64,000 nt of DNA from Paraburkholderia aspalathi (GCF_900116445.1 NZ_FPBH01000024.1:1-64000), one strand, 5' to 3'. Shown: positions 16,810-26,475, counted from the first letter of the stretch. A program made the numbers and translations. The notes: a model not told the origin generated them from the sequence alone.

Positions 16810-17810
16810 GATGCAGCCTCCCCGCGTGAGCGTTGCGCTGCGATGTCGAATGCGCGGACTATGACGCGCGCGGCCAGTTCGATCTTGAACGCATTGCCGC
16901 TGCGGCCGCGCGCGCCGTGCAGCAGCCGGCCCGCGAAGTCCTGCGCTGTGGCGGCGTTCAGAGGCTTGCCGCGCAAGCTGTCTTCCGCACCGGGATCACG
17001 CCACGGCTTATGGGCGACGCCGCCGAGCGCGCAACGCACGCCGGCGACCGTGTCTCCGTCAAGCTCGAGTCCAACCGCAGCCGATACCAGCGCGAATGCG
17101 TACGACGCACGATCGCGAACTTTTACGTAGGCGTGATGCGCGGCATACCCTTCTTTCGGCAATTCGACGGCGGTGATCAGTTCGCCTTCGGCCAGGTTGG
17201 TGTCGATGTGAGGCGTATCGCCAGGCAGGCGGTGGAACTCGGCGAAAGACAGCGCGCGCGTGCCTTTGAGGCCGGTCACATGTACCCTCGCATCGAGCGC
17301 CGCGAGCGCCACACAGAGATCGGACGGATGCACGGCGATGCACTGGTCGCTCGCGCCGAGGATCGCGTGGATGCGGTTGAGGCCGTCCATCGCGGGACAG
17401 CCGGTGCCCGGTTCGCGTTTGTTGCAAGCCGTACCGGCGTCGTAGAAATAGTAGCAACGCGTGCGTTGCAGGAGATTACCGCCCACGGTCGCTACATTGC
17501 GAATCTGTGCGGACGCGCCGGCAAGGATTGCCTCGGCGAGCAGCGGATAGCGCGCGGCGACGGTTTCGTCATAGGCGAGCGCACTGTTGGTCACCAGTGC
17601 GCCGATCTTCAGACCGCCGCCGGGCGTAGCCTCAATGCTTTTCAGCGGCAAGCGATTGATGTCGACCAGCGTCGCCGGTCGCGCCACATCCTCACGCAAC
17701 AGGTCGACCAGGTTGGTTCCACCGGCAATGAACACGGCAGAGCCATTCGCGCGGCGCTGTTCGAGCGCCTCGCGCACGGCACTCGCGCGAGCATAGGAGA
17801 AGCGGTTCAT
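16806..17810 (-). CDS. paoB: FAD-binding subunit of a PaoABC-type aldehyde dehydrogenase
   Basis: A 334-residue FAD subunit with the PCMH-type FAD motif (VFIAGGTNLVDLLRE) and IRNVATVGGNLLQRTRC. It keeps the cysteine-rich insertion CYYFYDAGTACNKREPGTGC that in PaoB holds an extra [4Fe-4S] cluster absent from ordinary xanthine dehydrogenases. Start is the ATG at 17808-17810, which overlaps the stop of the iron-sulfur subunit gene by 4 bases; the frame stays open further 5' but that part is antisense noise. The C-terminal CO-dehydrogenase flavoprotein domain is complete. Confidence 0.9.
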   Translation of the reverse strand: MNRFSYARASAVREALEQRRANGSAVFIAGGTNLVDLLREDVARPATLVDINRLPLKSIEATPGGGLKIGALVTNSALAYDETVAARYPLLAEAILAGASAQIRNVATVGGNLLQRTRCYYFYDAGTACNKREPGTGCPAMDGLNRIHAILGASDQCIAVHPSDLCVALAALDARVHVTGLKGTRALSFAEFHRLPGDTPHIDTNLAEGELITAVELPKEGYAAHHAYVKVRDRASYAFALVSAAVGLELDGDTVAGVRCALGGVAHKPWRDPGAEDSLRGKPLNAATAQDFAGRLLHGARGRSGNAFKIELAARVIVRAFDIAAQRSRGEAAS

Positions 17811-18355
17811 GAGCGCGCTCCCTGCGATTGCCGCCCAGACCCCGCCCGATTGGCTACCTCCAGAATGGCCGCGACGATATTGACGTAAGCGCCGCAGCGG
17901 CACAGATTGCCGCTCATCAGTTCGCGGATATCGTCCTTGCTTTTGACGCGGCCTTCGTCGAGCATCGCCACCGCCGAGCAGATTTGCCCGGGCGTACAGT
18001 AGCCGCACTGGAACGCGTCGTGGTCGATGAAAGCCTGTTGCACCGGATGCAAGCTGTCGCCTTGCGCGAGTCCTTCGATGGTCGTGATCGACGCACCGTC
18101 GCGCACGGCCGCCAGCGCGAGACAGGTGTTGATGCGTTGACCGCCGACGATCGCTGTGCAGGCGCCGCATTGACCGTGATCGCAGCCCTTCTTCGTCCCG
18201 GTCAAATGACAGTGTTCCCGTAACAGATCGAGCAGCGTGGTCCACGCTTCTACTTCGAACGACTGGGTTTTGCCGTTGATCTCGAATGTCACCGGCACAC
18301 GCTCGACAGCCGGCGGAGCGGTATCTTGCGCCGTTGCAACGATAGGCGTATCCAT
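17807..18355 (-). CDS. paoA: 2Fe-2S subunit of a PaoABC-type aldehyde dehydrogenase
   Basis: A 182-residue small subunit with two [2Fe-2S] sites: the ferredoxin-type GCDHGQCGACTAIV with a later Cys in RINTC, and the helical CGYCTPGQI plus GNLCRCGAY. Start at 18355 is set by AGGAGAAG upstream. E. coli PaoA carries a Tat signal; here the N-terminus (MDTPIVATAQDTAPP) has none, so a cytoplasmic enzyme is inferred. No PaoD/XdhC-type maturation gene is in the window. First gene of the three-gene operon. Confidence 0.9.
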   Translation of the reverse strand: MDTPIVATAQDTAPPAVERVPVTFEINGKTQSFEVEAWTTLLDLLREHCHLTGTKKGCDHGQCGACTAIVGGQRINTCLALAAVRDGASITTIEGLAQGDSLHPVQQAFIDHDAFQCGYCTPGQICSAVAMLDEGRVKSKDDIRELMSGNLCRCGAYVNIVAAILEVANRAGSGRQSQGARS

Positions 18356-18471
18356 GGATCTTCTCCTGATGGACGGAAGGTGCAGCAACGCTTGCTCGGT
18401 GCGCGGGCGATGTGCCGTGCGGCAAGCGCTATTGCCTTGCTGAAGGCGACCGTCGGACCTGATTTACTGAA

Positions 18472-19338
18472 CTAGATAATTGGCGCTCCGCCCGTTACGG
18501 CAATCGTTGCGCCCGAGATATAGCTTGCTTCGTCGGACGCCAGCATGACATAGACGGCTGCCAGCTCGGCAGGCTGGCCCGGGCGTTTCATGGGCACCTG
18601 CTCGCCGAATTTCTCGACTTTTTCGACCGGCATCGTCGACGGAATCAGCGGCGTCCAGATCGGCCCCGGCGCGACGCAGTTCGCCCGTATGCCCTTCTGC
18701 GCCAACAATTGAGCGAGGCCGCCCGTGAAGTTCTGGATCGCGCCCTTCGTCGTTGCGTAGGCAATCAACCCCGGATTAGGATGATCCGCATTGATCGACG
18801 ACGTGTTCACGATCGACGCTCCGGGCTTCATATATTTCACGGCCGCCCGCGTAATCCTGAACATTGCGCCGATGTTGGTATCGAAGGTCTTGTCCCATTC
18901 CTCGTCGCTGATGTCTTCGAGCGACGGGTAGCTCATCTGGTAGGCCGCATTGTTCACCAGCACGTCGAGCCGTCCAAACGCCTCGAGCGCCCGCTCGACG
19001 ATCTCCTTGCAATGCGCGGGACTCGTGATGTCACCGCGCAGCAGCAGCGCCTTTCGGCCCGCTTCTTCCACCCAGCGCGCGGTCTCGCGCGCGTCGTCGT
19101 CTTCGTTGAGATAGGAGATTAGCAGGTCGGCGCCCTCGCGCGCGAAGGCGATAGCGACAGCGCGGCCGATGCCGCTATCGCCGCCAGTGATAATCGCGGC
19201 TTTACCTGCGAGACGCCCTGAACCTCTATATGATTTCTCGCCGTGATCCGGCTTCGGCTTCATCGCTGCAGTTTGCCCGGAGGTCTGCTCCTGCTGCTGG
19301 TTCGGAAAAGGCGGAGTAGGATATTTCGGCTCGGTCAT
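18472..19338 (-). CDS. YghA-like SDR-family oxidoreductase
   Basis: A 288-residue short-chain dehydrogenase. It has the group-typical N-terminus (PDHGEKSYRGSGRLAGKAAI), [44 protein letters not shown] and a C-terminal TGGAPII. Start at the ATG with TTGGAGAC upstream. Paralogue of the gene at 11133-12035. It stands 117 bases upstream of the paoABC start on the same strand, so co-transcription with the aldehyde dehydrogenase is possible but not shown. Confidence 0.9.
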   Translation of the reverse strand: MTEPKYPTPPFPNQQQEQTSGQTAAMKPKPDHGEKSYRGSGRLAGKAAIITGGDSGIGRAVAIAFAREGADLLISYLNEDDDARETARWVEEAGRKALLLRGDITSPAHCKEIVERALEAFGRLDVLVNNAAYQMSYPSLEDISDEEWDKTFDTNIGAMFRITRAAVKYMKPGASIVNTSSINADHPNPGLIAYATTKGAIQNFTGGLAQLLAQKGIRANCVAPGPIWTPLIPSTMPVEKVEKFGEQVPMKRPGQPAELAAVYVMLASDEASYISGATIAVTGGAPII

Positions 19339-19432
19339 GACGGTCTCCAAGGGGCAAATGAAATACGCTGACGGGGCTGGGGTGTTTCCCGCACAGCAAT
19401 CAGCGATGACGGCAGCGTAATGGCAAGCCGCA

Positions 19433-20608
19433 TCAGTGGCCCGTAACGCGTTCCCAGCCCTGACGCACTGCAGCCTTGAACCGTTCCCACCCACTTTCTG
19501 GATAGTGCGACTCCCAATGCTCGCGAGCGCCCGGCTCGATCAGTTGCCAGTCCTGTCCGCGATATCGCTCGTCCTGCCCGAGCGTGGCTCCATGTGTGTA
19601 GGCGCGCCGATATTCGTCGTATGAGGCACCGGTATTCGCGTAGTGAGCCTCGTAGTCCTTGCGGAATTCATCGTCGTAAGGGTCGCCGTCCAGCGGGTTG
19701 TCCGTGACAGGATCATCCATGAGGCGTGTTCGCGAGATATGCTGCACGTTCGCGGCGCTCGTGCTGTCATCGAGCGGCGCCGCTGCGCGGGATTTGAGAT
19801 CCGCGTCCACACCTTCCGCTGTGCGGGGGAGCCCGACGTCGGGTGCACCCGATTGCTGCCTCTGGTCAACGGACGGACCCGATCCACCACCCTCCGTGCG
19901 CGTTGTTGCCTGTTGCATCCCGCCGACCATGTTCGGCTCGGTCGACGAGAAGACACTGCGCTGAGTTTCGGTCCCGGCAGCGGCATAAGCTTCGCTGGTC
20001 GATTCCGGTGGCAATGCCGAAGCCGGCGATGTGCCACTCGAAATTCCGGGCTTGTCCATTGCATCCAACGAAGCAGCCATGCCCGCAGCAGGTCTGCTGC
20101 GTAACATCCCGCCGTCCTGCTGCCCTGTCGCCGGATCGTACTGGCTTGAAGGGTACCAGGCCGCCGGGCTACCGCGGTCGTCCGCGCGCTCTGACGTATC
20201 CGCTTGCATGGACCCAGTTCGCCAGGCATTGGCGCGCTCCTCGATGTCGGCTGCGCCCGCGCGGCGCATCAGCTCACGCGCCAGATCGACTTGCATTTCA
20301 GAAACATCGGCGCTGAGAACCGTCCCGCCTCGGCGAATAAATTCCCTGTAATCCTCAGTTACTCGCGGATACTCGCCCCGGCTGAAGAGCCGTGCGAACA
20401 GTTGTTCGAGTTGATCGAATACCGGCTTGTGATGGCCCACATCGCCACCGCCCGGTGCATAGACACGCGGCCCCTTTCCGACGGGGGCGTCAACCGACAT
20501 TGAGTAGGTGGCAATATCGGCCTGCGCAACGCCAGCCTCGCGTAGTGCCCGTTGCGCCGTACACGCGTCCGCGTAGCGGTCGTAGACGCCTAACACGACT
20601 TGTCTCAT
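19433..20608 (-). CDS. General-stress-like protein with split alpha/beta domain and acidic C-terminus
   Basis: A 391-residue protein. The first 130 residues show two beta-alpha-beta halves: VVLGVYDRYADACTAQRALR and GGTVLSADVSEMQVDLAREL, as in the YflT/GSP17M type of stress protein. Residues about 130-290 are Ser/Thr/Gly-rich and disordered. The C-terminus holds a conserved-looking module, DDEFRKDYEAHYANTG, YDEYRRAYTHG and YRGQDWQLIEPGAREHWESH, ending WERFKAAVRQGWERVTGH. An AGGGAGG site precedes the start. The protein at 27180-27761 has the same split architecture with membrane helices inserted instead. Precise function unknown. Confidence 0.8.
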   Translation of the reverse strand: MRQVVLGVYDRYADACTAQRALREAGVAQADIATYSMSVDAPVGKGPRVYAPGGGDVGHHKPVFDQLEQLFARLFSRGEYPRVTEDYREFIRRGGTVLSADVSEMQVDLARELMRRAGAADIEERANAWRTGSMQADTSERADDRGSPAAWYPSSQYDPATGQQDGGMLRSRPAAGMAASLDAMDKPGISSGTSPASALPPESTSEAYAAAGTETQRSVFSSTEPNMVGGMQQATTRTEGGGSGPSVDQRQQSGAPDVGLPRTAEGVDADLKSRAAAPLDDSTSAANVQHISRTRLMDDPVTDNPLDGDPYDDEFRKDYEAHYANTGASYDEYRRAYTHGATLGQDERYRGQDWQLIEPGAREHWESHYPESGWERFKAAVRQGWERVTGH

Positions 20609-21094
20609 GACTGCCTCCCTCCGTAATCCATCTGCGGCATTTTCTCCGCCGTACGGACCGGCCGCGCAACACGTGTGCCCGGTCGGCTCGACACGCAGTT
20701 GCGAAACCGCAGTCTAGTCACTGTCGACAATAGCTGCGACGACGCGAGACGCATCCAGATTGACGCAAGAATCCAACCCCGCGTCCCATCGCCATAGCGG
20801 ATGACAGCTTGTGACGAACGACAGCACTGCGAAGCTATGCAGCGGCGGCAGCGCAACGGACCACTTGAGCGCCGCCTCCTCTTACAGGTTATCGCCTGCA
20901 TTGACAACGAGTTATGAACGGAGATCAACGCCCGGGCAGCACCAAAGTCGCAAGCGCTATCTGAGTCGGCACAGGAAGTTGGCAATCAATAGCGAGTGAG
21001 CATAGCCAGTGAGGCATAGGGATTGCGGTCGGGGTCGTACGCGGGTCGTCACAGGCTCGCTACAACGTAACTCTCACTTCTGGAGGATCGGACG
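20609..21094. other. Intergenic, divergent promoter region
   Basis: About 490 bases between two divergently transcribed genes. No gene is supported. It should contain both promoters, but I could not fix convincing -35/-10 boxes. Confidence 0.5.
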
Positions 21095-21454
21095 ATGAAA
21101 ACCTCAATGAAAAAACTGCTTGTTTCGGCGCTGATGATGGCATGTACCGGCGGCGCGTATGCGCAGGCAGGTGGTGCTGGAGGGAGCGGCGGCGCTGGCG
21201 TAGGAGGTGGCGGTGACGGTGGCAGCAATGGAGGCGGAGCAACGGGCACGAATGGCACCATAGCTCGGCCGGCCACCTCCCCGACACAAAACATGGGCGG
21301 CTACGGCAGCCCGGGCGGTACCGCTACCGGCGGCGGACAAGGGACTGGGACTGGTGCCTCACCTAACTCGATGACGCCGAACGGCGCGAATGGCATGAAC
21401 GGCAGGAATGGCATGAACCGGTTAACGCCGGATACGCAACAGAACGGCCAATAG
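21095..21454 (+). CDS. Secreted glycine/asparagine-rich protein, 119 aa
   Basis: The ATG follows CTGGAGGATC. MKTSMKKLLVSALMMACTGG followed by AYAQA is a clear Sec signal peptide with AYA-QA cleavage. The mature part is almost all Gly, Ala, Asn and Thr (GGAGGSGGAG..., NGANGMNGRNGMNR), so it is probably disordered in the periplasm or envelope. No family recognised. Confidence 0.7.
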   Translation: MKTSMKKLLVSALMMACTGGAYAQAGGAGGSGGAGVGGGGDGGSNGGGATGTNGTIARPATSPTQNMGGYGSPGGTATGGGQGTGTGASPNSMTPNGANGMNGRNGMNRLTPDTQQNGQ

Positions 21455-21481
21455 CGATGAGCGCCGTACACTCCCGCTCAA

Positions 21482-21982
21482 TTGCGGAGGGCAGCGCTCG
21501 TCCAGCACCGGGTCGCTCGGGGGAAACGGCAGCGACTCCATGGCGATCAATTCTTCCGGGGTCAGCTTACCGCGCCGGATTTCCCATTGTTGCCTGCCGG
21601 GTAGGCGCCCACCACGAGCAGATTATCGGCGAATCCTTGCAGGCAGTGCCCGGTGCCGGCGGGCAGCAGTGCGTCGCCCGAGTGCAACGCGACCACGCGT
21701 CCACCGGGACCGCCAATGATGACCTCCGCCGAACCCGATGCGATGCCCAACACCTCGTGCGCCGACGAATGAAAATGGTGATAGTCGAAGATGCCGTTGC
21801 GCCATTGCGGCGGCCATTGGTTATGCAAGCGCCTCGAATTCGGTCGGCAGATCGTTGCATGTGTCCGGTATCGCGGTTCGGTAAATCGCCACGGCAAGCT
21901 TGCGGTTGTTCGACACCCAATCGCGCGGCGCCAGCGTGACCGCCTCGTAGTGTCCCCGTTCTATCTTCCGGCCGTACTGCAT
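21482..21982 (-). pseudogene. Decayed copy of the cupin protein at 33799-34332
   Basis: Starts [20 protein letters not shown] at ATG 21980-21982 and follows the intact paralogue closely ([47 protein letters not shown]). Three lesions are visible against it: about five bases missing after FEAL near 21825, an in-frame codon lost in GDALL-PAG, and one base missing near 21590 after VVGAYPAG. The first causes an early stop (FEALA*). It lacks any full-length frame, so it is not expected to make the protein. Confidence 0.8.
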
Positions 21983-22395
21983 ATCGCCCCCTTATTCCCG
22001 AATCTGTGTACCCGCAAACATCGTCTCCCGCGGTGTTGCACGACGAATTTCAGCGGCAAGCCTTACATCGCTCCGGGGAGCATTTACAAAGGCTGGCGTG
22101 GTGCAACCTCCCGCTCATCGGCCAGTCACGTCGCACCCCTTCTCTGCTGAGAAGATGCATAACTCGGAAGATGCATAGCTCGGGCCGCGGACGCATGCTT
22201 CAGAGCGATCTGGCTTTCGACGACGCGCCACGGATCATAGGCAGCACAGTGTGTTCCGCGACTTCGGGAACTTAATTGCGCTGAAGGTCCGACGCCTGAT
22301 CTCATCAATGAGCGCTTGCGCAGCAGCGCCGCAAAGCGCCTCGGTGGAACGCTGCTTGCTGGCACTATGCGAATGCCACGCAACTGGAGTTCATC
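21983..22395. other. Intergenic, nothing recognised
   Basis: Roughly 410 bases between the cupin pseudogene and the next small gene, divergently arranged. A duplicated ATGCATA[G/A]CTCGG-type string occurs near 22155-22180. No gene supported. Confidence 0.45.
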
Positions 22396-22737
22396 ATGTC
22401 GAGCAGCAGAAATATGCCGCACGGTACCCGGCAAGATGCCGATAAAAATATGCTCCCGAACGAGCGTCACCCGCATGCCGACAAAACCGAGGAGCAGATC
22501 GACGAGGCCGTCGAGAATACCTTTCCTGCTAGCGATCCGCCGTCAACGGGTGGCTCGACCTGGATAGATCCCGGGCAACCCGTCTCACGCGAAACAGGGC
22601 TGCGCGCCAGATCATTGGCGGACACGGCTCAAAACGCGCAAGACTCACAGGAAAAACGCCGCCATCCACCATCCGAGAACGCGCTTGAATCGTCCCAGGA
22701 CAAGAATCCGATTCCTCAAGATTCGGTGCGGAAATAA
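22396..22737 (+). CDS. Small hydrophilic hypothetical protein, 113 aa
   Basis: Charged, disordered-looking protein: MSSSRNMPHGTRQDADKN..., with a central acidic stretch HADKTEEQIDEAVENTFPAS followed by DPP and a Ser/Gln/Pro-rich tail. The EEQIDEAVENTFPASDPP block is the kind of short conserved motif seen in many proteobacterial small stress proteins. TGGAG lies upstream of the ATG. Function unknown. Confidence 0.65.
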   Translation: MSSSRNMPHGTRQDADKNMLPNERHPHADKTEEQIDEAVENTFPASDPPSTGGSTWIDPGQPVSRETGLRARSLADTAQNAQDSQEKRRHPPSENALESSQDKNPIPQDSVRK

Positions 22738-23220
22738 ATTGCCGCGCGCGTCACCTGAGCGCCGCGGTCGGACAGAACGGAAGAAGAACCCGGTGATTCC
22801 TGTTGGCGAGTCATCATCGCACGCGCGTATCACCGGGCGCCTGTTCCATAGGCGGCTCGCTCCGCTGGATGAGTAGAGAAGACTTATGTGAACGTCTCCC
22901 GGATTGCAAACAATGTTGCGATTTTGGCTGGCAGGTAAAGGCAGCACGCTTATACTCGGCCTCGTCCCGTTTGCCAAATGATCTGGTCTACAGCAAGCAG
23001 GTGCTGGATTGCATATATACATTCGGCCTGTTGATGGCACAGCTGTGCCTGGCCCCAATGGATTTCGCCCGACGACTCCTTCATATATCCACGGCTTCGA
23101 AAGCCCTAAGTCTGTGCAGGTTCTATCGTCGACGGTCCAACCTATTTTGCCATTGAATCAGATCACTTGTGCAACCAAAGAAGAGGTGTAGCTGCGACAC
23201 ATGATGTATCGGGTGTCCGT
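22738..23220. other. Non-coding flank of the IS110-type element
   Basis: No gene supported. The segment about 23111-23160 (…GGTCCAACCTATTTTGCCAT…) resembles about 24431-24487 on the other side of the transposase gene (…GGTCCGACCTGTTTTGCCAT…), so part of this stretch may be element-related or an old duplication. Confidence 0.4.
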
Positions 23221-24237
23221 TTATACCGGCGGCGCATACTCCCGACCGCGTGCGAGCAATTCCCAAATCGTTCTGGCAATCTTGTTCGCGAGTGCTACGA
23301 CGGCCACGTTTGTTCCGCGTCGCGCCTGAACCTCGAGTATCCATCGGGATAGTTTGTCCGTATGCCTTACGGCTTGCTGAACGACCGATCGGGCACCGTA
23401 TACCAGCAGCATTCGCTGATACCCGTTACGGCGCCTCGTAATACCGAACAGACGATCTTTGCCGCCTGAGGAGTGCTGACGTGGCGTCAAGCCAAGCCAC
23501 GCTGCAAACTACCGGCCGTTTGAGAACTCAGAGGCGCTTCCGGTCGCAGCGATGACGCCGGTTGCGATCATCGGTCCGACCCCACGGATCTTCTCCAGGC
23601 GCTGGCTAGTGGGCGATGCCTTGTGCACTTGCTGGATCAGATCATCATACCGTGTGATCTGCCTGTCGAGCAGTGCAAGTCGGTCGTACATGTCGCGCAT
23701 CATTGCGCGGGTCAGTCCTGTCAGCTCATTGCGCTCGTCGTCGATAATCGCGGGGAGTTGCGTCCTTACGTTCAGAGGTGTTTGGGCAATGACCACACCG
23801 TATTCAGCCAGCAGGCCTCGAATCTGATTGATCTGTGCGATGCGGTCCCGCATCAGCAGACTGCGGATGCGATGCATGGACTGGATGTCTTGCTGTTCAA
23901 CGCTGTTGACTGCGACGTAGCGCATCGTCGGACGGGATGCCGCTTCAACAATCGCCTCCGCATCGTTTCGATCGTTCATCTGCGATTTGACGAACGGCTT
24001 GACGAATCGCGGCGCGATGATCTGGACGTGATGCCCCATTGCAGAGAACCGCCGAGCCCGGTAATGCGCTCCACCACAGGCTTCCATCACAATGCGGCAG
24101 CATGGCAGGCAAACGAACACTTCCAGGAGCTTGTTGCGGCTGACTCGTCGGCTCAATACCGGGTGGCCGCGCTCGTCAACGCCGCACAATTGGAAGACGT
24201 TCTTGGCAAGATCAATGCTCAGCGAGGTAACGTCCAT
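23221..24237 (-). mobile_element. IS110-family transposase gene with an in-frame amber stop
   Basis: The reading frame begins MDVTSLSIDLAKNVFQLCGV with GGAGGCG upstream and has the IS110 DEDD-type N-terminal domain (SIDLAKN Asp, VMEACGGAHYRAR, NDRNDAEAI) and the C-terminal transposase_20 part with RGVGPMIATGV and the GARSV serine motif. Codon TAG at 23507-23509 interrupts it right after EFSNGR; the same frame then resumes FAAWLGLTPRQHSSGGKDRL to the end at 23221. Relatives I know read Q or H at that place, so CAG to TAG is the simplest change. Element ends could not be defined; IS110 members often lack inverted repeats. Probably inactive. Confidence 0.85.
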
Positions 24238-24727
24238 GACACGCCTCCGCTCATTCGTGGATCAGTGAATGCTCATACTGCCATGTCTTCGGATGGAGAT
24301 CGGTCGCGTTGATCTACCGAAGGTGGGACGAGGCCATTCCGCTATATCCGGCTTTGCACAAGCCGAAGCTGCGAGCCCTGACGGAATTCGCCAGGAACGT
24401 CCTCACCTGGGCCACGTGCTTCGAGTACAAGACTGTGTTCAGGTTTGCGTTCTTGCGGTCCGACCTGTTTTGCCATCACATGAAATCAACCCTAGCAACC
24501 TACCAGTTCCTGCTGTGTGAGGCCCAGCTCACAAGAGGTACTCTTCACGAAGTATTCGAAGCGGAACGGCAGCTGAAGAGGTTTTTGATGGGGACGGGCC
24601 ATTCCCCGATCCCGTAATCGCCGTATCGGCAAGCCTTGGGAGACTACCATTTGTGGCCGAACTCCTGCCGACCGGGTAGTTGCATTGATAATTCGGCTGT
24701 CGATAAACTTCGAATCCCTCAATAAGG
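24238..24727. other. Flank of the IS110-type element, nothing firm
   Basis: An open frame at 24309-24617 on plus (MIYRRWDEAIPLYPALHKP...) has no ribosome site and no recognised family, so I do not call it. The segment near 24431-24487 is the partner of the imperfect repeat near 23111-23160. Confidence 0.4.
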
Positions 24728-25815
24728 TTAATTATATTGATCAACATTCGACGACATGACAGACAGAGAGAAATATCGGATATGACGAGATGGCACGGCA
24801 TGGTTTCCTCTGACTCCGTCAATTGTCGGGATTTGCCTTAAGATTGGGTTCTCCAATCGACCTGAAAAGCCTGCTGCGTGGGCTATGCGGACATCCAAAC
24901 AGGGAACCGCGTACGGTGATGTTATCGACACTTCCATTAGCGTTATTATCGTCGACCAGAATCCCGGCTTCTGGCCCGGCCCACCCGGTATGCACGGCGT
25001 AACCTGTGCCGTAGAGGTCATATAGTACGCGTTTGACTGCGCTAATGGAATCAGCCGCATGCCGTTCCCGGACAGATCGATGATCAGAGAATCCGCCATG
25101 CTATCGTTAAATGGAGCAGCGACGAGCGGGAGGTACGGTCCGTCGATTAGCGGATATCTTGTCGAGATATGAACTCGCCCCCCGGATCGAAGTTCCCGAA
25201 GAGCCATTTGGCCCAAAAAGATTCGAGAACAATTCCAACGGCGCTGGCAGATCTAACCCATCAGCAACTACTCGCCCCAAGCCTGCCAGAGCCCCGGTTA
25301 GAGCGTTATCGATGTTTCCCATGGTTTGGACAGAATTGCCATCTTGATCTACAAAGCTTGCGTAGTTTCCGCCTAGGAGGAAGCCATCCGCCAAGGCACC
25401 AGCCCATGCGGCCTCTGGCAGGACCATGTCGCTTTCCATATCGGACACGTCCTCTGCCCCGATCGTCTGCATATCCGGAATTGCACCTTGGAAACTATTT
25501 CCCCGAGGAAACTCCTCGCTAGGTCGTCCGATGCGGCTTCGAACTGTGTGTCGTCAATGCTAATGCCGTTGGCGCCCGCCTCCGATTCAGTATAGCCTAG
25601 CCACGCACGAATGAGCCGAAAAACCCGGTATTGCCGTCAAGCTGTGCGGCAATACCAAACCGATTCGATGCGTCGGTCACCGCTGCGTTCCAGTTCACGT
25701 TCGCGTCGTCAAGCAGGCCTCCAGTATATCCATATGCCGCTGGGTATGAACCTGTCGAAACATAGCCCTGCGGCGTAGATATATGGTCGCGCGTCAACGT
25801 GAATAGGGTGGTCAT
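24728..25815 (-). pseudogene. Broken gene of a large surface/RTX-like protein, split over three frames
   Basis: The start MTTLFTLTRDHISTPQGYVS at 25815 has an AAGGG site. The first frame ends at TAG 25597, while the +1 frame continues WLGYTESEAGANGISIDDTQ. A second frame (25472-25107) reads MVLPEAAWAGALADGFLLGG and LFSNLFGPNGSSG. A third (25216-24728) has SLIIDLSGNGMRLIPL, like the aspartate/glycine-rich LDLDGDGI boxes of RTX and polymorphic-toxin proteins. The three pieces are adjacent and in order, so one gene has been broken by at least two or three indels and truncated. GC content is lower than the surroundings, suggesting foreign origin. The family guess is weak; the broken state is well supported. 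Confidence 0.55.
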
Positions 25816-26071
25816 GTTGCCCTTAGCTATGGAGTATCGGGCGGCATATTTTTTGCGTAAAAATTAAGTTAATTATCCTAACATAATGATCTACTTATAA
25901 AAAATAATAAAATCAATCGCACCACTGCGGCGTCGACGTCTTTATGGTCAACCTTAATATTTTCGCTGAACGCAGCCTTAATTAAATAATGTGGCTTTAC
26001 GCCATGAATGATGTGATACCTGATGGACCACTCATCCGGATATTCTATCGCTACGTTGTTTCCATACTGAA
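25816..26071. other. AT-rich intergenic block
   Basis: Contains long A/T stretches around 25850-25990 (for example TTATAAAAAATAATAAAA), in sharp contrast to the GC-rich window. It probably holds the promoter of the broken gene on minus and marks acquired DNA. Confidence 0.6.
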
Positions 26072-26285
26072 GCCATTATGGAGGCAGACTCCTTTGACGC
26101 CGCCATCCGGCAACTGAAGGCTGAAGGGAAATCTGGCGAGGCCCTGTTTTTGCGAACTCGCGATCGAGGATCGGAGCCGGGCCGCCGACCTCTTCCGTCC
26201 CGTCCACGACAGCACCGGCGGGGTTGACGGCTGGCTGTCGCTGGAGGTATCTCCTATGCTGGCACATGATACGGACGGCACCATC
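26072..26285 (+). pseudogene. tal: Transaldolase gene fragment
   Basis: AIMEADSFDAAIRQLKAEGK followed by SGEALF, then after a frame change near 26150 ELAIEDRSRAADLFRPVHDS, TGGVDGWLSLEVSPMLAHDT. This is the N-terminal part of a bacterial transaldolase (…AADLFRPVH.RT.GVDGWVSLEVSP.L…). The true N-terminus is missing and the match stops at about 26285, where BON-type sequence begins. It is a remnant only: no start, one frameshift, no catalytic-lysine region. Confidence 0.75.
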
Positions 26286-26304
26286 ACCATCGGCAGATCG
26301 AATG

Positions 26305-26475
26305 ACCGCCAGAAACATCAAGTCAACTCATATTCACGTGACGTCCCGCAAGGGCCTTGTATGGCTCTCCGGATCGGAGCCGACGGCAGACGATAGATCC
26401 GCAGCCGAAGAAGTAGTTCATAAAAATCAAGGGAGCGACGAGCGTGAACACCGCCTGATGACCACGACTGAGTAA
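26305..26475 (+). pseudogene. 3' fragment of a BON-domain protein gene
   Basis: ARNIKSTHIHVTSRKGLVWL followed by SGSEPTADDRSAAEEVVHK parallels the intact BON protein at 30281-30619 (KNVKSAHIRVQTRKGIVWLS, GTVPTVDDKAAAAEVA). Near 26423 the family continues in the +1 frame (IKGATSVNTA), so there is also an indel. The 5' half is absent and the fragment is directly joined to the transaldolase remnant, indicating a deletion junction near 26285-26305. Confidence 0.7.

Noticed and set aside
21095-21454. Gly-rich repeats as a CRISPR or tandem-repeat array
   Set aside because: The repetition is at the amino-acid level only; the DNA has no regular repeat-spacer units.
24309-24617. Plus-strand frame beside the IS110 element
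   Set aside because: No ribosome site or recognised family, and it overlaps the imperfect repeat; likely chance.
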